DNA from: Intrasporangiaceae bacterium | GTDB lineage: Bacteria > Actinomycetota > Actinomycetes > Actinomycetales > Dermatophilaceae | Assembly: GCA_012518475.1 (NCBI GenBank) | Contig: JAAYSB010000262.1 | Span: forward strand, 1 to 6,815 | Direction: 5' to 3' | Length of the DNA: 6,815 nucleotides | Shown here: positions 1 to 5,766 of the stretch, piece by piece | Layout of the letters: the number at the start of each line of letters is the position of its first letter | Position numbering within the stretch: the stretch's first letter is position 1 | The notes under the pieces: model-generated | What the model was told of the DNA's origin: nothing | Databases searched by the model: none | Seen by the model: only the letters and a program-made list of their open reading frames with translations | Position numbers and translations under genes: made by a program

Positions 1-643
1 CCTCTACCGCGTTCGGCCGGGAGGTCAGATCGCCGAGCCGGTAGGCGACGTGCTCGATGCAGTCGGTCACGAGCACGGCATCCCATCCGGCCGAGGCGAA
101 CAGCCCGACTATCTCCGATAGGACGGCAGCGACCCGAGCGCGCTCGCTGCCGTCGAAGTCTTCTTCATTGTCGGTGGTGGGGTTGACGGCGAACGCGGGG
201 TGGTAGTCGGCCAGGTTCTCTCGCTCCGCGAACCGGATGGCGTCGTGGAAGCCGACGATTCTGGCCGTGTGGCGCACCTTGCTCGGCGAGACGAGCATCC
301 CCGCCGCCCGCACTTCGACGCCACAGGTGATCTTCATCGCGCGAGTGACGACCGCCCACGGGTTTCCGGCGTTCCTGGTCGAGGGGGCGAGCATGACCTC
401 GAATGCTGCCGAGGCAATCTCCCACTCATCCAGTGCGTACTTGCGGGCCAGGCGTCGATACCTCTCTGCCGTGTACCGCATGAGTTCCGCGGCTTCACGG
501 TCACTGCGCCAGGCCCCAGGCCCGGCCTCGTGCAACCGGATCAGCAGGGTGCGTAAGCCCTCTGGTGTCTCGAACCCGTGGCGTGGCGAGCCATCCTGGG
601 CTGCGGCGTCGTCGCCTGTAGTGGGTGGGGTGTGTTCGGTCAC
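1..643 (-). CDS. Unrecognised protein, N-terminal 214 codons, 3' end outside window
   Basis: An open frame without stops runs on the minus strand from a GTG at 643 to the window edge. I chose this start because a strong SD (GGGAGG, complement of 651-656) sits 7 bases upstream. Residues 1-20 are polar, acidic and probably disordered. Residues about 45-85 are rich in R, E, Y and A and look helical. Residues about 70-125 (EIASAAFEVML, then GNPWAVVTRAM, then SPSKVRH) loosely resemble sigma-70 region 2, where an acidic helix is followed by a 'nPwaWl.ri' helix and a basic stretch. An acidic linker (about 158-167, NEEDFDG) leads to another helical part. There is no signal peptide or membrane segment. 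A nucleic-acid-binding role is only an inference; I do not recognise the family. The SD lies in a hairpin like the one before the relaxase gene, which suggests shared control. Confidence 0.8.
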   Translation of the reverse strand, partial: MTEHTPPTTGDDAAAQDGSPRHGFETPEGLRTLLIRLHEAGPGAWRSDREAAELMRYTAERYRRLARKYALDEWEIASAAFEVMLAPSTRNAGNPWAVVTRAMKITCGVEVRAAGMLVSPSKVRHTARIVGFHDAIRFAERENLADYHPAFAVNPTTDNEEDFDGSERARVAAVLSEIVGLFASAGWDAVLVTDCIEHVAYRLGDLTSRPNAVE

Positions 644-675
644 GGTGGCACCTCCCGTGAAGGAGGTGCGCCACC
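644..675 (-). promoter_or_regulatory. SD-sequestering hairpin before the gene starting at 643
   Basis: On the minus strand, GGTGGC (675-670), a 2-base bulge and ACCTCC (667-662) pair with GGAGGT (655-650) and GCCACC (649-644). The loop is TTCACG. This 12-bp stem contains the whole SD and ends next to the GTG start. The arm carries CACCTCCTT, identical to the core of the 16S rRNA 3' tail that normally pairs with the SD. A GTG-started frame beginning at 704, out of frame with the gene, runs through the hairpin; its translation could open the stem, but this is inference. Confidence 0.65.
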
Positions 676-799
676 AGAACCCACGCCAGGACGTGAACCA
701 GCACGCCGCTACAACCGTTCGTCAGTCGATACGTCGCTGCTTCCCCGGCGCAGCGCAGGTACGACTTGTCAGAAGGCCGCCCTGCAGCGATAGGAACGG

Positions 800-845
800 C
801 TGCGAATGCTCGCGCCGGGAATCATTCCGGCGCGAGCATCCGCAG
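800..845 (-). terminator. Long terminator-like hairpin downstream of the 871-1071 gene
   Basis: CTGCG (800-804) and the 13-base arm 806-818 pair perfectly with 827-839 and CGCAG (841-845), with one A/C mismatch (805/840). Two weaker inner pairs close an ATCA loop (821-824). The stem is about 20 bp and very GC-rich. It lies 25 bases past the stop of the minus-strand gene 871-1071, so it most likely ends that transcript. It lacks a U-tract, as is common in high-GC actinobacteria. It would separate that gene from the one starting at 643. A protein-binding dyad or a repeat-family element is the alternative. Confidence 0.6.
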
Positions 846-870
846 TCGCTCTAGGGTGCGGTTTCGCGGG

Positions 871-1071
871 TCAAGACAGCGACCATTTGCCGACCTCTCG
901 ATACTCCGAGTCGTAGATGGTCTCGGTAATCGGCTGGGCGAGGTCGTAATGCTTCATGTTGCCGCCCCAGTACCGCAGCACACGCGCCAGTTCCTCAACT
1001 GGATCTCCCGCGACGGCTCCCAGGTCTATGTCCAGGCGGAATCGGGTCGGGTTATCTGGGGAATCACTCAT
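871..1071 (-). CDS. Small hypothetical protein, 66 aa
   Basis: The frame starts at ATG 1071 and ends with TGA at 871-873. The protein has an acidic N-terminal half (MSDSPDNPTRFRLDIDLG) followed by a helical EELARVLRYWGGNMKHYDL and a C-terminal segment containing TIYDSEYREVGKW. It is soluble, with no membrane segment and no known catalytic motif. I recall this as resembling small hypothetical proteins of actinobacterial phages and mobile elements, but I know no function. There is no good SD. Instead a -10 box (TATACT, complement of 1078-1083) ends 6 bases before the ATG, which predicts a leaderless mRNA beginning at the start codon. It diverges from the MerR-type regulator and is a likely target of it. 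A strong hairpin follows the gene. The internal composition, upstream promoter and downstream hairpin support a real gene. Confidence 0.7.
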   Translation of the reverse strand: MSDSPDNPTRFRLDIDLGAVAGDPVEELARVLRYWGGNMKHYDLAQPITETIYDSEYREVGKWSLS

Positions 1072-1073
1072 AC

Positions 1074-1104
1074 TTCAAGTATAATATTGAACTACTAGTT
1101 GAGG
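1074..1104. promoter_or_regulatory. Overlapping divergent promoters and candidate MerR operator
   Basis: This AT-rich island lies between the divergent genes. On the plus strand TATAAT (1080-1085) is a perfect -10 box for the MerR-type gene. On the minus strand TATACT (1083-1078) is a -10 box for the small gene. The two overlap, so the promoters should exclude each other. Dyads nearby are TTCAA(1074-1078)-N8-TTGAA(1087-1091) and AACTA-C-TAGTT (1090-1100). AGTTGAGG (1097-1104) also has an inverted copy at 1152-1159 in the regulator's 5' untranslated region. No convincing -35 box is seen for either promoter, as expected if an activator is needed. Binding by the MerR protein is inferred. Confidence 0.55.
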
Positions 1105-1176
1105 GTTGGAGGGTGTGGACTGCCGAAAATCCTGGACTGATGCCGTGTAAGCCTCAACTCGCACTCGAAAGGAACC

Positions 1177-1914
1177 ATGATGCGCCCCGTCGATCTGGCA
1201 ACCCGGGCCGGAGTCTCCACCCAACAGATTCGCAACCTCGAAGCCGCCGGAGTCCTCCCGCCTGCCGATCGCACAGGTTCGGGTTACCGGGTCTATCGCG
1301 GTGCGCACCTCAGCGCTCTACTCTGCTATCAGGCACTCGCACGCGGCCACGGCGCTGGATCAGCCCGTTCCATCATGGAAGCGTTGAGCACAGGACAGAT
1401 CGACCAAGCATTGGCCCTCCTTGATGCCAGCCACCACGAACTTCACCAGCAACGCCAGGCCCTTACCGAAACGAGCCAGGCCCTCACCCGTGTTGCCGCT
1501 GCGGTAGAGCATCACGCCGGCCCGGACGCGCCGTTGTCCATCGGAGAACTCGCGGACTATCTCGGGATACGCACGTCAGCGCTCCGCGTATGGGAACACG
1601 CTGGTCTGCTCGCCCCAGCTCGGCAGACCAGCCGCCGCCACCGGGTCTATGACAGCGAGGACGTCAGAGACGCCCGAATCATCCATCTCCTCCGGCAAGG
1701 ACGCTATCGCTTCGACCGCATCAGACCCATCATCACCGAACTCCGAGGAAGCAAGAGTGCCGATGCTCTACAGGCCGCGCTCACCGAACGACGAACCAGC
1801 CTGACACACCGAGCCAGAGCCATGCTCGACGGCGCAGCCCTCCTCCAACAACACATCACCGAGTTCATCGCCTCCGACGCACCCGCCCCGAGCGAACCAG
1901 TAACCGGCTCCTAA
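1177..1914 (+). CDS. MerR-family regulator with two tandem MerR helix-turn-helix domains
   Basis: The protein has 245 residues and is a DNA-binding transcription regulator. Domain 1 (about 4-70) reads VDLATRAGVSTQQIRNLEAAGVLPP, then GSGYRVY, the classic MerR helix-turn-helix plus wing. Residues about 75-115 form a helical linker rich in Q, A and L. Domain 2 (about 120-190) repeats the plan with LSIGELADYLGIRTSALRVWEHAGLL and a RRHRVY wing. The last 50 residues are helical, with no cysteine cluster, so a metal-sensing type is unlikely; there is also no GyrI-like ligand domain. Most MerR proteins have one domain and act as dimers, so this one may bind as a pseudo-dimer or span two half-sites. 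ATG occurs at both 1177 and 1180. The SD GAAAGGA (1167-1173) is better spaced for 1180 (6 bases). Likely targets are its own promoter and the divergent small gene; the relaxase is possible. Confidence 0.85.
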   Translation: MMRPVDLATRAGVSTQQIRNLEAAGVLPPADRTGSGYRVYRGAHLSALLCYQALARGHGAGSARSIMEALSTGQIDQALALLDASHHELHQQRQALTETSQALTRVAAAVEHHAGPDAPLSIGELADYLGIRTSALRVWEHAGLLAPARQTSRRHRVYDSEDVRDARIIHLLRQGRYRFDRIRPIITELRGSKSADALQAALTERRTSLTHRARAMLDGAALLQQHITEFIASDAPAPSEPVTGS

Positions 1915-1972
1915 CCCCAGCACCCCACCGACCGCTCGGCACCGGCCACCCTCTGCCTCTGAAACAACGGAT

Positions 1973-2001
1973 GCACGTATGCCACCGCGGGTGGGGCGTG
2001 C
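1973..2001 (+). other. Hairpin upstream of the relaxase gene, candidate oriT element
   Basis: GCACG (1973-1977) pairs with CGTGC (1997-2001), and inside it CCACC (1982-1986) pairs with GGTGG (1990-1994) around a GCG loop, with a 4/2 internal loop. It ends 3 bases before a second hairpin. MobF relaxases bind a hairpin next to their nick site, and oriT often lies near the relaxase gene, so the 1915-2039 gap is the best oriT candidate in the window. No known nic consensus is recognised, so the call is weak. Confidence 0.3.
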
Positions 2002-2004
2002 GCA

Positions 2005-2034
2005 CCTCCTTCATGAGACGACTCATGAGGGAGG
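2005..2034 (+). promoter_or_regulatory. SD-sequestering hairpin before the relaxase gene
   Basis: CCTCCTTCATGAG (2005-2017) pairs with CTCATGAGGGAGG (2022-2034): 13 bp with one G-U pair and an ACGA loop. The 3' arm contains the relaxase SD (GGGAGG, 2029-2034), 5 bases before the ATG at 2040. The 5' arm continues CACCTCCTT, the 16S rRNA 3' tail sequence. The block GCGCACCTCCTTCA (1999-2012 region) is shared with the hairpin at 644-675 on the other strand. Low relaxase translation unless the stem opens is the expected effect. Alternative start ATG 1971 and the out-of-frame ATG 1979 both read through the stem and could unfold it. Confidence 0.65.
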
Positions 2035-2039
2035 CCAGG

Positions 2040-5000
2040 ATGAAGGGCGGGGTGATCCTGTTCCGCGGCACAGGTGCTGCCGCGCGCCGCTATGTCGAGG
2101 CCGACCGCTCCCGCGCCGACGAGTATTACCTGGGCGCGGACAACGCCTTGTCGGAGTACACGGTGCTCGATGCTAGCGGCGAGGTCACCGCCGCAATGTC
2201 ACTGTCGGCGGTCGAGTACGAGGGGTGGGTGGACTGGCACGATCCCGTCACGGGTGAGTCGATGGGCACGCCACGTAATCCGGGTGAGGGGTCGAAGGGT
2301 TCGCCGTTGTTCGCGGAGATGACGATTAACGCACCCAAGAGCCTGTCGGTCGCCGCCGCCCTCCACCCCGAAGTATCTAGCGCCCTCGACCAAGCGCAGC
2401 AGGATGCACTTGGAGAGATTCGCCGCTGGCTCGGCCAACACTCCGTCATCAGGGTCGGGCCGCGTGACGCGCGGGAAGTGCTGCCTATCGAGCAGATGCA
2501 GGTCGTCGGCATCCGCCACAAGACCTCGCGGGCTGGTGATCCGCACCGGCATATTCACATGCAGATCGGCACTCGGGTGTTTGCGGCTGGGAAGTGGCGG
2601 GCACTGGATACGGCGGCGTTGTTCAAGCAGCAAGGCGCGATCCGCGCCCTCGGAACCGCGGTCATCGCCGCGCACCCACACCTCGCGCAAACCCTCGCAG
2701 AGCATGGCCTGACCCTCGATCCCGTCTCCGGCGAGGTAGTTGAGTTGCAGCCATTCAATGGGGTGATGTCGAAGCGGTCTGCGCAGATCAGACGCAACCT
2801 CGTCCGGCTCGAAGCCGAATGGGAAACAGAGCACCCCGGCGAAGCTCTCGGCCCGATCATGACCGCGAAGTTGCAGGGCATCGCCTGGACACACAAGCGG
2901 CCAGGGAAGAAGCCGACTGATTTGAAGAACGAGCAGTGGTGGGTGCAGGAACTCCGCGACGCCGGATACGACCCCGCTGCACCTCGACGCAGCACCGTGC
3001 AGCGCCCGGTGCAGTTGGATGAACTTGCGGTGCAGGAGGTTGCATCACGGGCACTGGATCGCTGCGCCGCCGCATCATCAGCATGGACGAAACACAGCAT
3101 GCAGGAGCACGTCACCCGCATCACCACCGAACACGGAGTGCAAGCAACACCTGCCGAGCTGCGCGAGTTCATCAAGATAGCGACCGACCTTGCGGTCTCG
3201 GATTGCTTCTCCGTCCTGCCACCGGGTGCGGCGACGCCGGAACATGTCGCGCACCTGACCAGCCTCACCGTGATCGCCGCCGAAACCGCGCTCCGCGACC
3301 GCTTCGCCGCCACCACCCCAGAGCAAGAATCGAAGCACCCGGACATGACCGACGCCGCACAAGTAGCGGGGCTGAACAAAGGGCAGGCGGTCGCTGCTGC
3401 TGCGGTTGCATCATCTGACCCGTTGGTGATCGTGGAGGGTGCTGCGGGCAGCGGGAAGACGACGATGCTGCGCACCGCCATCGACGTCGCCGCCCAGCAC
3501 AGCAGGGCGTCACGGGTGGTTGCACCGACGCTGCGCGCGGCGCAGGTCGCGCACGAAGAACTCGGCATCCCCGCAACGAGCGTTGCGGCGCTCGTACATG
3601 CGCACGGATGGCGATGGAACTCCGATGGCGTATGGACACGCCTACACCCTGGCGACGCTGACCCCGACACCGGGCGCACCTTCACCGGCCCGCCCGACGA
3701 TGCTGTGCTGTCGCGGGGTGAACGGGTAATCGTGGACGAGGCCGGGATGCTCGACCAAGACACCGCCCACGCCCTCCTCACCATCACCACCGAAGCCGGA
3801 GCGACCGTCGCGCTTGTCGGCGACCGTGCCCAACTCCCCGCTGTCGGTCGGGGCGGGGTACTCGACATGGCCGCACAGATCAGGGGCCGTACATACGACA
3901 TGACCGAGCTGCACCGGTTCGCCGACGCCGAGTACGCGACACTCACGCTGACGATGCGCGACCGGGAGAACCCCGGCGAGGTGTTCGACCGGCTCACTGC
4001 CATGGGCCTCGTGATACTGCACGCGGACGAGGAACAAGCCCAGCAGCACATCACAGAGCAAGCTACTGAGGGTGAGGCGATCACGGTCGCCTCGAACGAC
4101 AAGGCAGCGGCGTTGAACGAGCGCATCCGCATGGGGCGGGTCGAGCGAGGCGAGGTTGATGACACGATCACGGCGACCGGCAGCGACGAGCTGCCTATCG
4201 GTCGGGGTGATCTGATCCAGACGAGGAGGAACGACCCCGCGCTTGGCGTGGCGAACCGGCAGCAATGGATCGTGCAGCACGTCGCTGGTAATGGCACCGT
4301 GTACGCCCGCGAGACCGGCAGCGGGCGCAGGAACCCCCGCACCGTCGCCCTCCCGCCTGAGTACGTGAGTGAACACGCGCACCTGTCCTACGCAGCAACC
4401 GCGTACGGCGTCCAGGGCGCAACCGTCAACGCCTCCCACACGATGCTGACTGAGGCGACGAGCGCGGCAGGCGTCTACGTTGGCATGACCCGAGGCCGCG
4501 AGCACAACTGGCTGCACGTTGTTGCCGAGGATATGGCGGAGGCTCGGGCGCAGTTCGTTGCAGCGACGGAGCGCGATCCCGCAGACCGGGGCCTCGACCA
4601 CGCCACCGCACAAGCCGCCGAAGCCGTGCGTGGCATCGTCAAGGACGGCCCGATCCAGCGCGTCACCGAAGAACTCGCCAGACTCGACAGGGAAGCCGAA
4701 CGTGCTGAGCGGCATGCGGATCGATGGGAGCAGGCCGCCAACCGGCTCGATGCCCAACGCGCTGCGCACCGGGCCGAGAGCGACGAGAGCACCGCCGCGC
4801 TTCGCCAGGCCGAGGAAGAGGCCGCGCGGGTGCGTGCCAAGGTCGCCGCGCCCCTCACCAAGCAAGCCGAACAAGACGGAGCGACGTACCTTGCCAGAGT
4901 AGAAGCAGAGAGGACAGCGAGCACACGCCTCGCCACTGTCGGGCGATTCGGGCGGCGTAAGGCCCGCGACGAGCACCGCGCCGCCAGCGAACAAGCAGCA

Positions 5001-5498
5001 ACCATCCGAGTACACCTTCGCGATGAGTGGGACGCCGAACCGCCACGAACCCGCAGCGCACTACCCGAATGGGCTACACAGGTCGCGGAGCGGCGAGCAG
5101 AAGCCGATCCCCGCGTGAGCGAAGCCAACCAAGCTGTCGAAACCGCGCGCACCGAACGAACCACAACGGTTGACCGTCACCGCAACGAACGGCTGGCGCT
5201 CTTGGCAAGCGAGTACGGGGCTGAGAATGCCCGCGCTCACCAGTACGGGATGCGCGCCCTCAACCCTCGACGCAATGCCCGCGATGCTCGCACCCGCGCA
5301 GACTTCCTTCGCGTCGAGAGTGCAGAACTCCGCAGCCTCCCGACGAACGTCGCCGCCAAGCTCATCGAGACGAAGCGCGCCGAGCAGGAGCGTGGTCGGC
5401 AGCAGGCAACGGAACGGGCCAGGCAACTGCATAGTCCGTTTGCGAACGATCCCCAACGCTATGACCCGCGCCGCGAGGGACCAGCGCGCGGCCTGTGA
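2040..5498 (+). CDS. MobF-family conjugative relaxase-helicase (TraA/TrwC type)
   Basis: This 1152-residue protein should nick plasmid DNA at oriT, stay bound to the 5' end and unwind the strand for transfer. N-terminal relaxase: candidate nucleophile Tyr18, with Tyr29 and Tyr30 as a second set as in TrwC; the AEMTINAPKSLS motif at 92-103; and the metal-binding triad H169, H171, H173 (DPHRHIHM). Helicase of the RecD/TraI type: Walker A GAAGSGKTT (467-475, K473), Walker B VDEAG (D566, E567), GDRAQLP, YAATAYGVQGATV from Y784, and GMTRGREHN (815-823). From about 870 to 1130 there is a long charged coiled coil, then a basic tail. Length is normal for the family and no frameshift is seen. The open frame extends to ATG 1971 (1175 aa), but that start has no SD, while 2040 has GGGAGG 5 bases upstream and begins next to the conserved fold. 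The gene lies 125 bases after the MerR gene, so co-transcription is possible. Confidence 0.92.
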   Translation: MKGGVILFRGTGAAARRYVEADRSRADEYYLGADNALSEYTVLDASGEVTAAMSLSAVEYEGWVDWHDPVTGESMGTPRNPGEGSKGSPLFAEMTINAPKSLSVAAALHPEVSSALDQAQQDALGEIRRWLGQHSVIRVGPRDAREVLPIEQMQVVGIRHKTSRAGDPHRHIHMQIGTRVFAAGKWRALDTAALFKQQGAIRALGTAVIAAHPHLAQTLAEHGLTLDPVSGEVVELQPFNGVMSKRSAQIRRNLVRLEAEWETEHPGEALGPIMTAKLQGIAWTHKRPGKKPTDLKNEQWWVQELRDAGYDPAAPRRSTVQRPVQLDELAVQEVASRALDRCAAASSAWTKHSMQEHVTRITTEHGVQATPAELREFIKIATDLAVSDCFSVLPPGAATPEHVAHLTSLTVIAAETALRDRFAATTPEQESKHPDMTDAAQVAGLNKGQAVAAAAVASSDPLVIVEGAAGSGKTTMLRTAIDVAAQHSRASRVVAPTLRAAQVAHEELGIPATSVAALVHAHGWRWNSDGVWTRLHPGDADPDTGRTFTGPPDDAVLSRGERVIVDEAGMLDQDTAHALLTITTEAGATVALVGDRAQLPAVGRGGVLDMAAQIRGRTYDMTELHRFADAEYATLTLTMRDRENPGEVFDRLTAMGLVILHADEEQAQQHITEQATEGEAITVASNDKAAALNERIRMGRVERGEVDDTITATGSDELPIGRGDLIQTRRNDPALGVANRQQWIVQHVAGNGTVYARETGSGRRNPRTVALPPEYVSEHAHLSYAATAYGVQGATVNASHTMLTEATSAAGVYVGMTRGREHNWLHVVAEDMAEARAQFVAATERDPADRGLDHATAQAAEAVRGIVKDGPIQRVTEELARLDREAERAERHADRWEQAANRLDAQRAAHRAESDESTAALRQAEEEAARVRAKVAAPLTKQAEQDGATYLARVEAERTASTRLATVGRFGRRKARDEHRAASEQAATIRVHLRDEWDAEPPRTRSALPEWATQVAERRAEADPRVSEANQAVETARTERTTTVDRHRNERLALLASEYGAENARAHQYGMRALNPRRNARDARTRADFLRVESAELRSLPTNVAAKLIETKRAEQERGRQQATERARQLHSPFANDPQRYDPRREGPARGL

Positions 5499-5504
5499 TC
5501 AGTC
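5496..5504. repeat. Left copy of 9-base direct repeat flanking the erm cassette
   Basis: TGATCAGTC overlaps the relaxase stop codon and recurs in the same orientation at 6592-6600, just after the erm hairpin. The two copies bracket promoter, leader and erm. Nine bases fit a transposon target duplication or a short recombination scar, but there are no terminal inverted repeats or transposase, and chance is not excluded. Confidence 0.35.
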
Positions 5505-5524
5505 ACGCAGTTCCTGTGGTCCAC

Positions 5525-5551
5525 ATGACCTATCCTGGCGTCGGGTATGAT
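5525..5551 (+). promoter_or_regulatory. Promoter of the erm cassette
   Basis: TATGAT (5546-5551) matches the actinobacterial -10 consensus TANNNT. Its end is 7 bases before the A of ATG 5559, placing +1 on the leader start codon. A weak -35 (ATGACC, 5525-5530) is present with a 15-base spacer. The odd palindrome TGTGGTCCACA (5515-5525) overlaps the upstream edge and could be an operator. No AT-rich WhiB7-type element is seen. Confidence 0.5.
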
Positions 5552-5558
5552 GCTTGGC

Positions 5559-5624
5559 ATGGGTAACTTGATTTGCGTGTTCGCTGCGACGCACACGCTT
5601 GCTGTCCGCGACCGCCGCGCCTAA
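5559..5624 (+). CDS. erm leader peptide, 21 aa
   Basis: A 21-codon frame runs from ATG 5559 to TAA 5622-5624, 142 bases before erm. It begins MGNLICVF and ends AVRDRRA. Leader peptides before erm genes make ribosomes stall when a macrolide is bound, which refolds the downstream mRNA. Two stall signals of known types can be proposed. ICVF resembles the IFVI/IAVV core of the ErmC/ErmA leaders. R17-D18-R19 fits the Arg-X-Arg type seen in ErmD-like leaders and, as I recall, in Erm(X). A stall at codons 18-19 would cover the first arm of the RNA switch, so RDR is the better placed. No SD is present and the promoter puts +1 at the ATG, so translation is probably leaderless. An in-frame ATG at 5547 would give 25 residues but lies inside the -10 box. 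Confidence 0.7.
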   Translation: MGNLICVFAATHTLAVRDRRA

Positions 5625-5762
5625 CGGCGCGCCTCGCTGAACGCTTCGCGCGTCGTCCATCCGAGAGACCATTCGCGTCTCGGAACGGCGATCTTGCGCA
5701 CCCATTTTTTCTCTGTGCTCTGCCCTGTTTCCGAGGCGCTCCATCCTTCTTTCTTGGAGCGC
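5616..5762 (+). promoter_or_regulatory. Translational attenuator controlling erm
   Basis: Four segments give two exclusive folds. Off state: segment 1 CGCGCC (5616-5621) pairs with segment 2 GGCGCG (5626-5631) around the leader stop codon, and segment 3 GCGCTCCA (5736-5743) pairs with segment 4 TGGAGCGC (5755-5762), hiding the erm SD (GGAG, 5756-5759). On state: when a stalled ribosome covers segment 1, GCGCCTCG (5629-5636) can pair with CGAGGCGC (5732-5739), an 8-bp perfect match that destroys the 3:4 stem and frees the SD. An extra hairpin TCCGAGA/TCTCGGA (5660-5666, 5678-5684) lies between. This is the ErmC-type logic with different sequences. Confidence 0.78.
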
Positions 5763-5766
5763 GAAC

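Noticed and set aside
735..755. Small hairpin CGCTGC/GCAGCG in the 644-870 gap
   Set aside because: Only 6 bp, with no link to a promoter or gene end; expected by chance in DNA this GC-rich.
237..854. 205-residue open frame on the plus strand over the left end
   Set aside because: It is antisense to the minus-strand gene that has a strong SD at 651-656, and it runs through the 644-675 and 800-845 hairpins. The translation is Arg/Ser/Pro-rich without domain structure.
1971..2039. Extended relaxase start at ATG 1971 adding 23 residues
   Set aside because: No SD precedes it, the extra residues are basic and unlike the conserved relaxase N-terminus, and ATG 2040 has an SD. It is kept only as a possible way of opening the hairpin.
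2555..4342. 595-residue open frame on the minus strand
   Set aside because: It lies entirely inside the relaxase gene, whose HUH, Walker A and Walker B motifs are clear. The translation is low-complexity Ser/Ala/Arg/Cys typical of an antisense frame in GC-rich DNA.
3642..5015. 457-residue open frame on the minus strand
   Set aside because: Antisense to the relaxase helicase region, no recognisable domain, no SD, and explained by codon bias of the real gene.
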